Positions 42,817-52,295 of a stretch of 64,000 bases of DNA are shown one piece after another (position 1 is the first letter of the stretch; every line of letters begins with the position of its first letter). This DNA comes from Glycomyces harbinensis (GTDB lineage Bacteria; Actinomycetota; Actinomycetes; Mycobacteriales; Micromonosporaceae): assembly GCF_900101745.1 (NCBI RefSeq), contig NZ_FNAD01000006.1:186001-250000 (forward strand), given 5' to 3'. The translations under genes and the position numbers were made by a program. A model generated the notes under the pieces. The model saw nothing but the letters and a program-made list of their open reading frames with translations. It was not told where the DNA came from and ran no database searches.

Positions 42817-45800
42817 ATGACCGAGCCGACGAGCGGCGGGCGCGCGTTCGCGGCCGCGGATTTCTTCATGGTCCGCGCCCCGCTCCTGCCCGCCGACGCC
42901 CTCTGGCCCGACCGCCCCGCCCCGAGCGGGCCGCCGGACCTGGACAGTTTGCGCGCCGAAGGCCGCCGAACGCTGCGGGAACTGGCGGCCGAGCCCCGGA
43001 TCCGCCAGGCGCTGCACGCCGCGAGCCCGAGCCTGTACGCCGGCCTCACCGACGGCCGCACGGTCTCCGAGAAGCGCCGCGCCCGCAGCGACTCCACACT
43101 GCTGCGCTACCTGAGCCGGATGTCCGCCCGGCCCACCCCGCTCGGCCTGTTCGCCGGAGTCGGCATGGGGCGCTTCGGCTCCCGCACCGCCCTGGGCCTC
43201 GCCGCCGACCCGGTCGCCCGCACCCGCACCCGCGCCGACTCCGGCTGGCTGCTCCATCTCATCGCCGGACTCGAACGCGACCCGTCGCTCCGCGATGCGC
43301 TGCCGCTGCGCCGCAACGACCTGCTGTACCGGGTCGGCGACCGGGCCGTGCTGCCGCGCACCAGGACCGACCACAGCGACGACCAGCGCGTCGACCTGCG
43401 CCTGACGGCGCCCGCCGACCGCGCGGTCCGGCTCGCGGCCACCGGACTCGACCACGGCGACCTCGTCGCCGACCTCCTCCGAGCGTTCCCCGGCGCCGGC
43501 GAAGACCGCATCCGGGCCCTCCTGGCGCAGCTCTGGGACCTCAACATCCTCGGCAGCGACCTGCGGCCGCCGTGCAGCGCCCCGTTCCCTGAACGCCACC
43601 TCGCCGACCGGCTCGACCGATCCCCGGCGACCGCCGCCGCGGCCGCCGACCTGCGCGAAGCCGCCGAACTCCTCGGCGCCGTCGACGACGCGAACGGCCG
43701 CGCCGACGTGTCCGTCCTCGACAAGCTCACCGAATCGCAGCGGCGCCTCACCCCCGCCCACACCGGCCCCACCTACCAGACCGACACCGTCCTGGACCTG
43801 ACCGGGGCCGCACTTCCCGCCCCGATCGCCGAAGCCGCCGCCGAAGCCGCCGAACTCCTGTTGCGCCTCGGCGGCACCGTCCCACGACCCGACCACATCG
43901 CCGCCTACCACCACATGTTCCTCGAGCACTACGGCGCGGGCACCGAGATCCCGCTCCTCGACGTCCTCAGCCCCGAGAAGGGCATCGACGCTCCGAACTC
44001 CTTCGTGTCCCCGGTCCGGTCCGCGCCGCTGCCGACCTTCGCGCGGCCGACCCCCGAACGGCGCGACCGCGCGCTCGTGCGCCTCCTCTCCGGCGCGCTC
44101 CGAGACGGCCGCCGCACCGTCGACCTGAACGACGACGACGTCGAGGACCTCACCGTCTGGCGCCCCGACCACCACACGTTCCGAGTCCCGCCCTCACTCG
44201 ATGTGTACTTCCAGATCGCGGCGGCCTCCGCCGACGCCGTCGACGCCGGCGACTGGTCGATCGTGCTCAACACCGCCGGGATGTTCAAGGGCCTCCAGTC
44301 GTTCGGCCGCTTCGCCGACCTCTTCGGCGACGACCACCTGGCCGACCTCCGCGGCTTCGCGGCCGCCGAGGAGGCCGCGCTCCCCGACGCGATCGTCGCG
44401 GAGCTCAACTGCGAGCCCGCCCACGCCCGCGGCGGCAACCTCGTCGTCAGGCCGCCCGTCCGCGGATACGAGGTCAGCGTCAACGCCGCCCCGACCCTCC
44501 CCGCGGACCGCCAGATCGCGCTCGACGAGATCATGCTCGGCGCCACCGGCGACCGCTTCTACCTCTGGTCCCCGCGGCACGGCAGGGAGCTGCTGGTCGT
44601 CCAGAGCCAGGCCTACACCCGGTTCATGGCCGCCAATGCCTGCCGGGCCCTCCTCGAACTCTCGGCCGACGGTCTCGCGCCCCCCGCCCGCTTCGACTGG
44701 AGCATCGCCGAAGGCGCCCCCTTCCTGCCGCGCCTCACCAGGGGTCGAATCGTCCTCTCCCCGGCGCAGTGGCACCTCGACGAGGCCGCGCTCGACCGCC
44801 CCGCCGACCCCGACGCCTGCTACACCGCCGTCCAGCGCTGGCGGGAGGCCTGGCAGGTCCCCGCCCGCGTCCGCCTCGCCGCCGCGGACCGCCGCCTGCT
44901 CCTCGACCTCGACCATCCCCTTTGCACCGACGAGCTGCACCGGGAGATCGCCAAGAACGGGGCCGTCACCCTCCAGGAAGTCCTCCCCGACACACCCGAC
45001 CTGTGGTTGCGCGACACCGATGACCGCAGATTCCACGCGGAGTTCGTCCTCCCCGTCAGAGCCCGATCGGCCATCGAGACCCGGGAGCCGATCCGCACCG
45101 ATCCCCGCGGGCCCGCCCCGGCGCGCCGCCTCACCGCGGGCTCCGAGTGGACGCACCTCAAGCTCTACGCCGCCTCCGACCGGCACGCCGACCTCTTGAC
45201 AGGGCCCGTCGCCGAGCTGGCGCAGGAACTGCGTGACTCCGGCGCTGTCGACCGCTGGTTCTACATCAGGTACTTCGATCCGCTCCCGCACCTGCGGCTC
45301 CGGTTCCACGCCGCCGCCCCTGACGTCAGGGAGCGCATCTCGGCCCGGCTCGCCGCCTGGAGCGGCTCGCTCGTCGCCTCCGAGGCCGCGTTCGACACGG
45401 CCCTAGTGAGCTACGACCGCGAGACGCACCGCTACGGCGGCCCGGACGCGATCGAAATGCTTGAAATGGTCTTCGCCGCCAACAGCGACACCTGCGTCCA
45501 GCTCATGCGCCTCGCCGCCGCCCACGACGATCTCGAACCGGAGCTGCTCGGCGCGCTCGCGCTCCAACGCCTCTGCGCCGACTGGGGCGCCGACGCCGAC
45601 GCCATCGCCGTCGAGACCCTCGGCCAGGACGTCTCCGAAGCCGGACGCAGCCGCTTCCGCACCCTGCGGCCGCTCCTGTGTGAACTCACCGCCCCCGGCC
45701 AGCCCGGCCGCGACCCGCGCGCCGCCCGCTACCGGCCGTTCCTCGACGCGGTCTTCGAACGCCAGGCCCCGGTCCTCGCCGACGCCGGGCGCGCCTACCG

Positions 45801-45981
45801 CGCCCTCGCCGACCGCGGTGGCGCCTCCCGCAGCGAGCGCAACCTCCTCGAAAGCCTCATGCACATGCAGTGCAACCGGCTCCTCGGTGCCGACCGCACC
45901 AAAGAGGAGACCGCCCGGGAACTGTGGGCACTGGCCCACCGCGCCATCCGCGGGCGCCCGGCGCCTTCGGAGCGGCAGTGA
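42817..45981 (+). CDS. lanB: Class I lanthipeptide dehydratase LanB2
   Basis: The 1054-aa dehydratase has the same domain order as LanB1: glutamylation domain (about 1-760; VRAPLLPADAL, SRMSARPTPLGLFA, SFGRFADLF) and elimination domain (about 775-1050; WTHLKLYAASDRHADLL, WFYIRYFDPLPHLRLRFH). It most likely acts on LanA2 through the FDLD leader, although cross-action on LanA1 is possible. The ATG follows GAAAGGGA. Its stop overlaps the ABC start (GTGA). Confidence 0.92.
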   Translation: MTEPTSGGRAFAAADFFMVRAPLLPADALWPDRPAPSGPPDLDSLRAEGRRTLRELAAEPRIRQALHAASPSLYAGLTDGRTVSEKRRARSDSTLLRYLSRMSARPTPLGLFAGVGMGRFGSRTALGLAADPVARTRTRADSGWLLHLIAGLERDPSLRDALPLRRNDLLYRVGDRAVLPRTRTDHSDDQRVDLRLTAPADRAVRLAATGLDHGDLVADLLRAFPGAGEDRIRALLAQLWDLNILGSDLRPPCSAPFPERHLADRLDRSPATAAAAADLREAAELLGAVDDANGRADVSVLDKLTESQRRLTPAHTGPTYQTDTVLDLTGAALPAPIAEAAAEAAELLLRLGGTVPRPDHIAAYHHMFLEHYGAGTEIPLLDVLSPEKGIDAPNSFVSPVRSAPLPTFARPTPERRDRALVRLLSGALRDGRRTVDLNDDDVEDLTVWRPDHHTFRVPPSLDVYFQIAAASADAVDAGDWSIVLNTAGMFKGLQSFGRFADLFGDDHLADLRGFAAAEEAALPDAIVAELNCEPAHARGGNLVVRPPVRGYEVSVNAAPTLPADRQIALDEIMLGATGDRFYLWSPRHGRELLVVQSQAYTRFMAANACRALLELSADGLAPPARFDWSIAEGAPFLPRLTRGRIVLSPAQWHLDEAALDRPADPDACYTAVQRWREAWQVPARVRLAAADRRLLLDLDHPLCTDELHREIAKNGAVTLQEVLPDTPDLWLRDTDDRRFHAEFVLPVRARSAIETREPIRTDPRGPAPARRLTAGSEWTHLKLYAASDRHADLLTGPVAELAQELRDSGAVDRWFYIRYFDPLPHLRLRFHAAAPDVRERISARLAAWSGSLVASEAAFDTALVSYDRETHRYGGPDAIEMLEMVFAANSDTCVQLMRLAAAHDDLEPELLGALALQRLCADWGADADAIAVETLGQDVSEAGRSRFRTLRPLLCELTAPGQPGRDPRAARYRPFLDAVFERQAPVLADAGRAYRALADRGGASRSERNLLESLMHMQCNRLLGADRTKEETARELWALAHRAIRGRPAPSERQ

Positions 45982-47708
45982 CCTTCCGGGCCGCGCTCAC
46001 CGCGCTGCGACCGCACCTGCGGGGCCGGCGGCGCCTCCTGCTCGCCGTGGTCGCCCTGTCCGTCCTCGGGGCCGGGGCGACGCTCGCGCAGCCGCTGGCA
46101 ACGCGCTCGCTCCTGTCCGCGCTCGACGGCGACGGTCCTGTGGGGCCGCGCGTCGCCGTGCTCGCGGCGCTCGCCATCGCCGCCGCGCTCCTGACCGCGG
46201 CGCAACAGTACGCGCTCCAGAGGGCGGCCGGGGGACTGGTCCTGTCCACGCGGCGCCGCCTCGTCGACCACCTCCTGCGGATACCGGTCGCCGAGTTCGA
46301 CCGCCGCCGGACCGGCGACCTCCTCGCGCGAGTCGGGCTCGACACGAGCCTGATCCAGGCGGTGCTCACCACCGGCGTCCTCGACATCGCCGCGGGCCTG
46401 CTCGTCGTATCGGGCGCGGTCGCGATGATGCTCCTGCTGGACCCGCTGATGTTCGTCATCACACTCGTCGGCCTGGCGGGCATGGCCGTCGGCGTCCTGG
46501 TGATGCCCCGCGTCCGCGCCGCCGCCGAACGGACCCAGGAGCACCTCGGGGAGATGACCGCGGATGTGGAGCGCGCACTCTCCGCCGTCCGCACCGTCAA
46601 GGCATGGAACGCGGAACGGCGCGAGAGCGCCGTCGTCGCCGCGTCCGCCCAACGCGCCTACGAGGCCGGACTGCGGCTCGCCGCGCTCCACGCCCGGCTC
46701 GGCCCGACCGTGAACGCCGCGTCCCAAGGGGCGCTGCTGCTCGTGCTCGCGGTGGGCGGGGCCCGAGTGGCCGGCGGCCAGATGACGGTCGGCGACCTCG
46801 TCGCGTTCGTGATGTTCCTGTTCCTCCTCGCGATGCCGGTCAACGAGGCGATCGGCGCGATCGCCCAGATGCAGACCGGCCTCGCGGCCCTCGGCCGCGT
46901 CGAGGAGCTCATGCGCCTCCCCGTCGAGGCCCGCGACCGGCCCACCGCGCCCGCACCCCCCGAACCGGACGGATCCGCGATCCGGTTCGACCGCGTCCAC
47001 TTCGCATACCACGACGCCGCGCCCCTGCTGGACGACGTCGACTTCGCCGTGCCGCGCGGCTCCCGCGTCGCAGTCGTCGGCCCTTCCGGCGCAGGGAAGT
47101 CCACTTTGCTCGCCCTCGTCGAGCGGTTCTACGACCCCGGCTCCGGAAGGGTGCTCGTCGACGGCGTCGACGTCCGGCACCGGTCGGTCAAGGACCTGCG
47201 CCGCCGCATCGCCTACGTCGAGCAGGACACGCCGGTGCTCGCAGGCTCCCTCCGCGACAACCTCCGGCTCGCCGCCCCCGGCGCGAACGACGCGGGCCTG
47301 CTCGCCGTCCTCGGCCGCGTCGGCCTCCGCGGCCTCGCCGAGCGCTCGCCGCTCGGACTGGACGCACCGGTCGGCGACGGCGGCGTCCTGCTCTCGGGCG
47401 GCGAACGCCAACGCCTCGCACTGGCCCGCGCACTGCTCTCACCCGCACCGATCCTGCTGATGGATGAGCCCACGAGCAACCTCGACGCGCGCAGCGAAGG
47501 CGCCGTGCGCGACGCCATCGCCGCGACCGCCACCCACCGAACCGTCCTGATCGTCGCCCACCGGTTGTCCACAGTGACCGACGCGGACCGCATCGTCGTC
47601 CTCGACTCCGGTCGCGTCATCGGCGACGGACCGCACGAGGCGCTCGTGGAGACCTGCGGCCTCTACCGCGACCTCCTGCGTCGCCAACTGCTGCTGCCCG
47701 CCGCATGA
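45978..47708 (+). CDS. lanT: ABC exporter of the lanthipeptide locus
   Basis: The 576-aa half-transporter has a six-span membrane domain (about 15-300) and an ATPase domain with Walker A GPSGAGKST (about 367), signature LSGGERQRL (about 472), Walker B ILLMDEPT (about 491) and H-loop IVAHRLS (about 525). All are intact. It has no N-terminal C39 peptidase, so it exports but does not cut the leader. The GTG overlaps the lanB2 stop by 4 bases. It is the only exporter in the cluster proper, so it probably serves both products. Confidence 0.9.
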   Translation: MTFRAALTALRPHLRGRRRLLLAVVALSVLGAGATLAQPLATRSLLSALDGDGPVGPRVAVLAALAIAAALLTAAQQYALQRAAGGLVLSTRRRLVDHLLRIPVAEFDRRRTGDLLARVGLDTSLIQAVLTTGVLDIAAGLLVVSGAVAMMLLLDPLMFVITLVGLAGMAVGVLVMPRVRAAAERTQEHLGEMTADVERALSAVRTVKAWNAERRESAVVAASAQRAYEAGLRLAALHARLGPTVNAASQGALLLVLAVGGARVAGGQMTVGDLVAFVMFLFLLAMPVNEAIGAIAQMQTGLAALGRVEELMRLPVEARDRPTAPAPPEPDGSAIRFDRVHFAYHDAAPLLDDVDFAVPRGSRVAVVGPSGAGKSTLLALVERFYDPGSGRVLVDGVDVRHRSVKDLRRRIAYVEQDTPVLAGSLRDNLRLAAPGANDAGLLAVLGRVGLRGLAERSPLGLDAPVGDGGVLLSGGERQRLALARALLSPAPILLMDEPTSNLDARSEGAVRDAIAATATHRTVLIVAHRLSTVTDADRIVVLDSGRVIGDGPHEALVETCGLYRDLLRRQLLLPAA

Positions 47709-47779
47709 CGGCCGCCGTGGTGAAACCCGGTACCCGCCTCCCCGCTGGAGTTCAGGCCGCGGCCATGCCGACCGCGATC

Positions 47780-47808
47780 GTGACGCAACGTTGAAGCGGG
47801 TCTGAAAC
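47780..47808 (+). promoter_or_regulatory. SARP-type triple heptamer operator of the 47885 peptide
   Basis: GTGACGC (47780), TTGAAGC (47791) and CTGAAAC (47802) repeat at 11 bp. It ends 76 nt before the next ATG, farther than in the other three cases. Confidence 0.7.
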
Positions 47809-47884
47809 CGCTGATTGCGACGCTCGACGCCCACCGATCCGAACGTCCGCGCAACAGCGCGGGCCCACGAGAAGGAAGCAATCC

Positions 47885-48157
47885 ATGGGCAGAAAGACGA
47901 TCGCGACGGCGCTGATGGCGCTGGGAATCCTCGCCGGGCTGACCGGCACCGCCTCCGCCGCGGAGCAGGCTTCGGCCGGCACGCACGATACGGTGTCGCC
48001 GATGGCGGTCTGGTACACCCACAGCTACCACGAGGCGTCGTACGAGTGCGACCAGACTGGCTACGAGCTCGTGTCGGCAGGGTTGGTCCAGGCGTACACC
48101 TGCAAGCAGGACGGGCCGTACCCGCAGAAGCCCTGGAGGCTCCGCGTCCTCGACTAG
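47885..48157 (+). CDS. Small secreted protein in the SARP regulon
   Basis: The 90-aa product has a Sec signal peptide (about 1-26, MGRKTIATALMALG, cut near ASA-AE) and a 64-residue mature part with two Cys (YECDQTGY and AYTCKQDG), probably a single disulfide, and a basic tail. GAAGGAAGC precedes the ATG. It has the SARP-type site and a strong hairpin terminator, so it is its own transcript. I do not recognise a family. Roles in immunity, signalling or maturation are only guesses. Confidence 0.75.
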   Translation: MGRKTIATALMALGILAGLTGTASAAEQASAGTHDTVSPMAVWYTHSYHEASYECDQTGYELVSAGLVQAYTCKQDGPYPQKPWRLRVLD

Positions 48158-48163
48158 GGGGTT

Positions 48164-48208
48164 CCGGACTGGGTCGAGGCCGCCGATGCGAACTTCGACC
48201 CAGTCCGG
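48164..48208 (+). terminator. Hairpin after the secreted protein gene
   Basis: CCGGACTGGGTCGA (48164-48177) and TCGACCCAGTCCGG (48195-48208) pair perfectly over 14 bp with a 17-nt loop, just past the stop. Confidence 0.65.
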
Positions 48209-48353
48209 TCGAGCGGCGGTCATCACCCGGGACCGCCCGGCCCGGCGAGGCGCAGCCCTGACCCGGAGACGGTTGGAAAACGCTGGAATCCCGCGGCGAA
48301 TCGGTTGTCAGCATCGAAACCACCGCGCAGACCGATCCCCTGAAGGCGGCCCC

Positions 48354-50873
48354 TTGACGATGACACGATCGACCTCCTCCGGATCGAAGGTCCTCAGCGA
48401 ACTCACCGCCTGGCTGCGGGCGTACCTGGACCGCACGGGCGAATCGCCTGAGGCGGTCGCGGCCGGACTGGGCGTTCCCGTCGGACTGCTCCGCTCCTGG
48501 CTCGCCGGAGAACGGATCACCGAGGGCGACAACGAGTTCGCGCACCTGGACACGTCGGCGAAGTTCGGCGAGTGGCTGCGCGCCCACATCGCCGCTTCGG
48601 GCTGCTCGGTACGGGACATCGCCGACGCCACCCCCGAAGTCAGTCTCAGCACCCTCTACAACTGGATCCGCGGCGACCACCTCCCGCCCCCGCCCACCGG
48701 CGAGGAACCCGACCGGCTCGACCTGGTCCTGCGCAACCCCCTCCTGAACCTGAGCCTGCGCCAGCGAATCCAGCTCGACGAGATCCGCCGCCGCCTTCTC
48801 GGCGTCTCTGTGCGCACCGTCGGCCTCGAATCGGGCTGGCCGACCCGCGGCCTCCCGGCCGACATCCGCTCTTTCACCGGGCGCGCGGCCGAGCTGCGGC
48901 AACTCGACCGGCTGCTGCTGGAGTACGTGCGCCACCGCGGCCCGGCCGCGTTCGTGCTCACCGGCACTGGCGGCGTGGGCAAGACCGCGCTGGCCGTGCA
49001 CTGGGCCCGCGCCCGCGAGGTGCGCGCCACGCTCGCTGACGGGTGCCTCTTCCTCAATCTGAACGGCTACGCCGAGCGCTCCCCGATGCGTCCCGACGAC
49101 GCACTCACCAGCCTGATGATCCAACTCGGCGTCGAACCGCGCGACATCCCCGACGACCCGGGCGCGAAGTCGGCGATGTACCAGGAACGGCTCGCCGGTA
49201 GGCGACTGCTGCTCGTCCTCGACAATGCCCACAGCGAACCCCAAGTCCGCCCACTGCTGCCGACCGAGCCCGGATGCCTGGCGGTCATCACCAGCCGCAG
49301 CGCCCTGCACGGCCTTGCCGCCACCGACCCGAACGTCCGCTCGCTGAACCTACGGCCACTCACCGGCCCCGAGGCGGGTTCGCTGCTGCGGCGCCTGCTC
49401 GGACGCCTGGCGACCGGGGCCGCCACGGAGACCGCGATCGACACGCTTGCACGGGTCTGTGACAATCTCCCGCTCGCGCTCACCATCGCGGCCGCGAACT
49501 ACCTGAACCACCACTGGCGCACCACCGGCATCGACGCCTACGCTACCGCCCTCGCGGAAGGGCGCGCCGAACTCGCGGTCGGCCCGACCGACCCCGGCAC
49601 GGCCGTCACCACCGCGCTCGACCACTCCTACCGGCACCTCGATGATGAAGCCCGCCGCACCTACCGCCTGCTCGGACTCCACCCCGGACCCGACTTCGCG
49701 GTCGAGGCCGCCGCGAGTCTCACCGCACTGCCTGTCGAACGGACGCGGACGCTGCTGACCGAACTCGTCCAGTCGAACCTGCTCACCACCACAGCGGACG
49801 ACCGATACGGCTTCCACGACCTGATCCGCGACCACGCCCGCGGCATCTCCCAGCGCACCGACGCTGACCAGGAGCGAAAGGCCGCGCAGCAGCGCCTGCT
49901 CGACCATTACGTCCACACCTCGTACACCGCCGACCGACTCCTCGACCCCGCCAGGGACGACGTGCCCCCTGCCGAGGCCGAACCGGGCACGGCGACAAAG
50001 GAACTGCGCGACCTCGACGAAGCGAACGCGTGGGTCGGCGGCGAACGACCCGCGCTGATCGCGGCGGCCGCGCATGCCGAACGGCACGGGTTCGACGACC
50101 ACTGCTGGCGGATCGCCTGGAACCTTGCGGTGTACCAGTTCAAGGCCGGACTGTGGCACGAGATGGCCGATGTCTGGACCACCGCCTCGGCCGCCGCCGA
50201 CCGGATCGGCGACACACTCGTCCGGGCCCGCTGCCACCGCATGCTCAGCTACGTCTATAACAGCCTGGCCCGGCTGGACGAAGCCCGCACCGAACTGGAA
50301 GCGGCCATTCAGCTCAGCGAGTCGGCCGGCGACGACGCCGGTGTCGCCCACGCGCTCCGCTCGCTCGGCCGCGTCGCAGGCGACCAGGGCCGCCACGCCG
50401 ACGCCGTCGCGACCTACCGCCGCGCGTACGAACTGTTCGACCGAAGCGGGCACTGGGAAGGTCTGGCCACCACCCTCAGCTCAATCGGCTGGCACCTCGC
50501 GAAACTCGGCGACTTCGAGCAGTCCGTCGACTACTGCTCGCGCGCGCTCACAGGCCTCCGCGCGGCGGGAGACCGGTTCGGTGAGGCCGCCACACTCGAC
50601 AGTCTCGGCTACGCCTACCACCACTTCGGCCGGCACCGCCTCGCCGTCCGCCATTTCCGGCAGTCGATCGAGCAGTACCGGTTCATCGGCGAACGCCACG
50701 GCACGGCCATCGCGCTGACCAACTTCGGTGACCTGCTCGCCTCGATCGACCACCCCGAGATGGCGCGCGGACTATGGCGACAGGCACTCGCCGTCCTCGA
50801 CGAACTCGACCATCCCGACGCCGCCGGGGTCCGCGAAAGGCTCGGAGGCTCAGGCGCCGCCCGCGGGGACTGA
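48354..50873 (+). CDS. HTH-NB-ARC-TPR regulator
   Basis: The 839-aa regulator has an N-terminal region with two helix-turn-helix-like segments (AAGLGVPVGLLRSWLAGE, about 34-51, and DIADATPEVSLSTLYNWIRGD, about 91-111) but no SARP winged helix. A STAND NTPase (Walker A TGTGGVGKTALAVHWA, about 202; LLLVLDNAHS, about 284) and TPR repeats (about 610-830) follow. It resembles the C-terminal two-thirds of the SARP protein, so both may sense related inputs. The TTG at 48354 has GAAGG at good distance; ATG 48360 is the alternative. Target genes are not known. Confidence 0.82.
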   Translation: MTMTRSTSSGSKVLSELTAWLRAYLDRTGESPEAVAAGLGVPVGLLRSWLAGERITEGDNEFAHLDTSAKFGEWLRAHIAASGCSVRDIADATPEVSLSTLYNWIRGDHLPPPPTGEEPDRLDLVLRNPLLNLSLRQRIQLDEIRRRLLGVSVRTVGLESGWPTRGLPADIRSFTGRAAELRQLDRLLLEYVRHRGPAAFVLTGTGGVGKTALAVHWARAREVRATLADGCLFLNLNGYAERSPMRPDDALTSLMIQLGVEPRDIPDDPGAKSAMYQERLAGRRLLLVLDNAHSEPQVRPLLPTEPGCLAVITSRSALHGLAATDPNVRSLNLRPLTGPEAGSLLRRLLGRLATGAATETAIDTLARVCDNLPLALTIAAANYLNHHWRTTGIDAYATALAEGRAELAVGPTDPGTAVTTALDHSYRHLDDEARRTYRLLGLHPGPDFAVEAAASLTALPVERTRTLLTELVQSNLLTTTADDRYGFHDLIRDHARGISQRTDADQERKAAQQRLLDHYVHTSYTADRLLDPARDDVPPAEAEPGTATKELRDLDEANAWVGGERPALIAAAAHAERHGFDDHCWRIAWNLAVYQFKAGLWHEMADVWTTASAAADRIGDTLVRARCHRMLSYVYNSLARLDEARTELEAAIQLSESAGDDAGVAHALRSLGRVAGDQGRHADAVATYRRAYELFDRSGHWEGLATTLSSIGWHLAKLGDFEQSVDYCSRALTGLRAAGDRFGEAATLDSLGYAYHHFGRHRLAVRHFRQSIEQYRFIGERHGTAIALTNFGDLLASIDHPEMARGLWRQALAVLDELDHPDAAGVRERLGGSGAARGD

Positions 50874-50875
50874 GC

Positions 50876-51308
50876 CGAGGTGGGGCCGGGGCCTCGAATC
50901 GGCCCCAGCCCTGGCGCTCCGGCCGGTGACAGCGGATAAGTGACCTGGACGAGGCCGACAAGGCCGTCGTCGAGGAGGGCGCGGTTGAGGGAGAAACTCC
51001 CCTGGGAGCGCAATGGCGCCTAAGGCTCGGCTTCGAGCCGGGCGACAACGTCGACGGTGTCGCCCTTGACGACCGTGCCGTCGGGCCGGTCAAGGGGGCC
51101 CCGAGTCGGGAGGAGACCACGGTGGCGGGGAGGTCGCGCATACGGATGCCCAGGCGACGGGAACATTGATGCCATTGGTGTTGCCGTCGAGCATCTGGAC
51201 GAGCTCCCGATAGGTACTGGCACCGAAGACCATTCGCTGATCCCCGCTGTAGGGCGCGAGACGATGGGCGAGGCGTTCGGGTCCGTCGAAGGTGTAGGTC
51301 GCTGTCAC
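50876..51308 (-). pseudogene. Frameshifted RibD C-terminal/dihydrofolate reductase-like gene
   Basis: Reading from a GTG at 51308 (GGAAGGAG before it), the frame gives YSGDQRMVFGASTYRELVQML, typical of the small RibD_C/DHFR-like proteins. The family's next parts appear in other frames: MRDLPATVVSSRLGAPL, then LDRPDGTVVKGDTVDVVARL, a stop, then SQGSFSLNRALLDDGL and a weak VTYPLSP. At least two frameshifts and a stop break the gene, so it is dead. Confidence 0.75.
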
Positions 51309-51559
51309 GGTGTGCTCCTTCCGCTCGGTGGCGCGGTCGCGCTCGTGCAAGGGAATTACACCCGCGGCGTGCGGTCACCGAAAGGCGCTGCTGCAATCCG
51401 CTGGAATACCGCGGGGAGGCCTCCATGCGTTACCCGTGAAGTCGCTCTGCGCGAGAGGGGCGAACTCGCCCTCGCCTGGTCGTCGTACGGCCCAAGCGGT
51501 CTTCGAATCCCGAGAGCGTCACGATTTCGAACCGGCAAGCGATTTGGCGGTCGGGTTCC

Positions 51560-52295
51560 ACCGCGGCGCTCTTGGCCGGTCTGCTCACCGAGGACGCCCA
51601 CTGGGTCAGGCTCGCCGAAGGCCGCCGCTCGCGGCGTCCGCGATCGTCACCGCTGAGGCGGTCGTGCCGGTGCCCGTGGACGGCTCCCACTGGGCGAGTA
51701 TCGACGCCCACCTGGATGACTCGGGCGCCGCCCCGTTGTCCGAGCGGCGCGCTGTTCTGGCGATCGGATCGAACCGATCCCTATCTACCTTGTGCCGGAA
51801 ATACGCCCGCGTACCAGGCTGGGTCCTGCCGACGTTGCGCGTGACCGTCGCCGGGCTCGAGGTCGGCCACGCCGCGGCGTGTCCGGGCCGGGTTGGATCC
51901 CATGGGCGCCCAAAGCCGGCGACCTCGGCGTTCGCTGCTCGTACGAGGTGCCGTTCTTCGACGTCGAAACGCTCGCCGTCTTGGACGCGACGGAACCCAA
52001 CTACCACCGGAGCGCGCTGCCAGCTGAGCGTGACGTGCGGCTGGAGGACGGGCAGGTCCTCGAAGGCGTTGACCTGTACCGCTCCTAGCACTGCCTCATC
52101 TGCGGACCGGACGGCACTGCCGTTCCCGCTGGCGGACAGGCGCAAGCGCTTGAGCTTGTCGCGGCCGCGCTCGGCCGAACCGTCACCCACGCTGACCTTG
52201 CCACCGACGCCAACCTGCGCGAACAAGCCCGGGAAGCACTCGCGGCCACGGCAGTCGGCGACGGGCTCACGGCCGTGACCACACACGCACCATGA
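51560..52295 (+). pseudogene. Frameshifted conserved actinobacterial protein
   Basis: Parts of one protein appear in two or three frames: LTEDAHWVRLAEGR, then RRAVLAIGSNRSLSTLCRKYARVPGWVLPTL, then in another frame SGPGWIPWAPKAGDLGVRC and LDATEPNYHRSALPAE. A last piece (LREQAREALAATAVGDGLTA) ends at TGA 52293, which overlaps the ATG of the following HAD fragment. I recall the IGSN...WAP...LDATEPNY pattern as a conserved protein of unknown role; no function is assigned. Confidence 0.55.
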
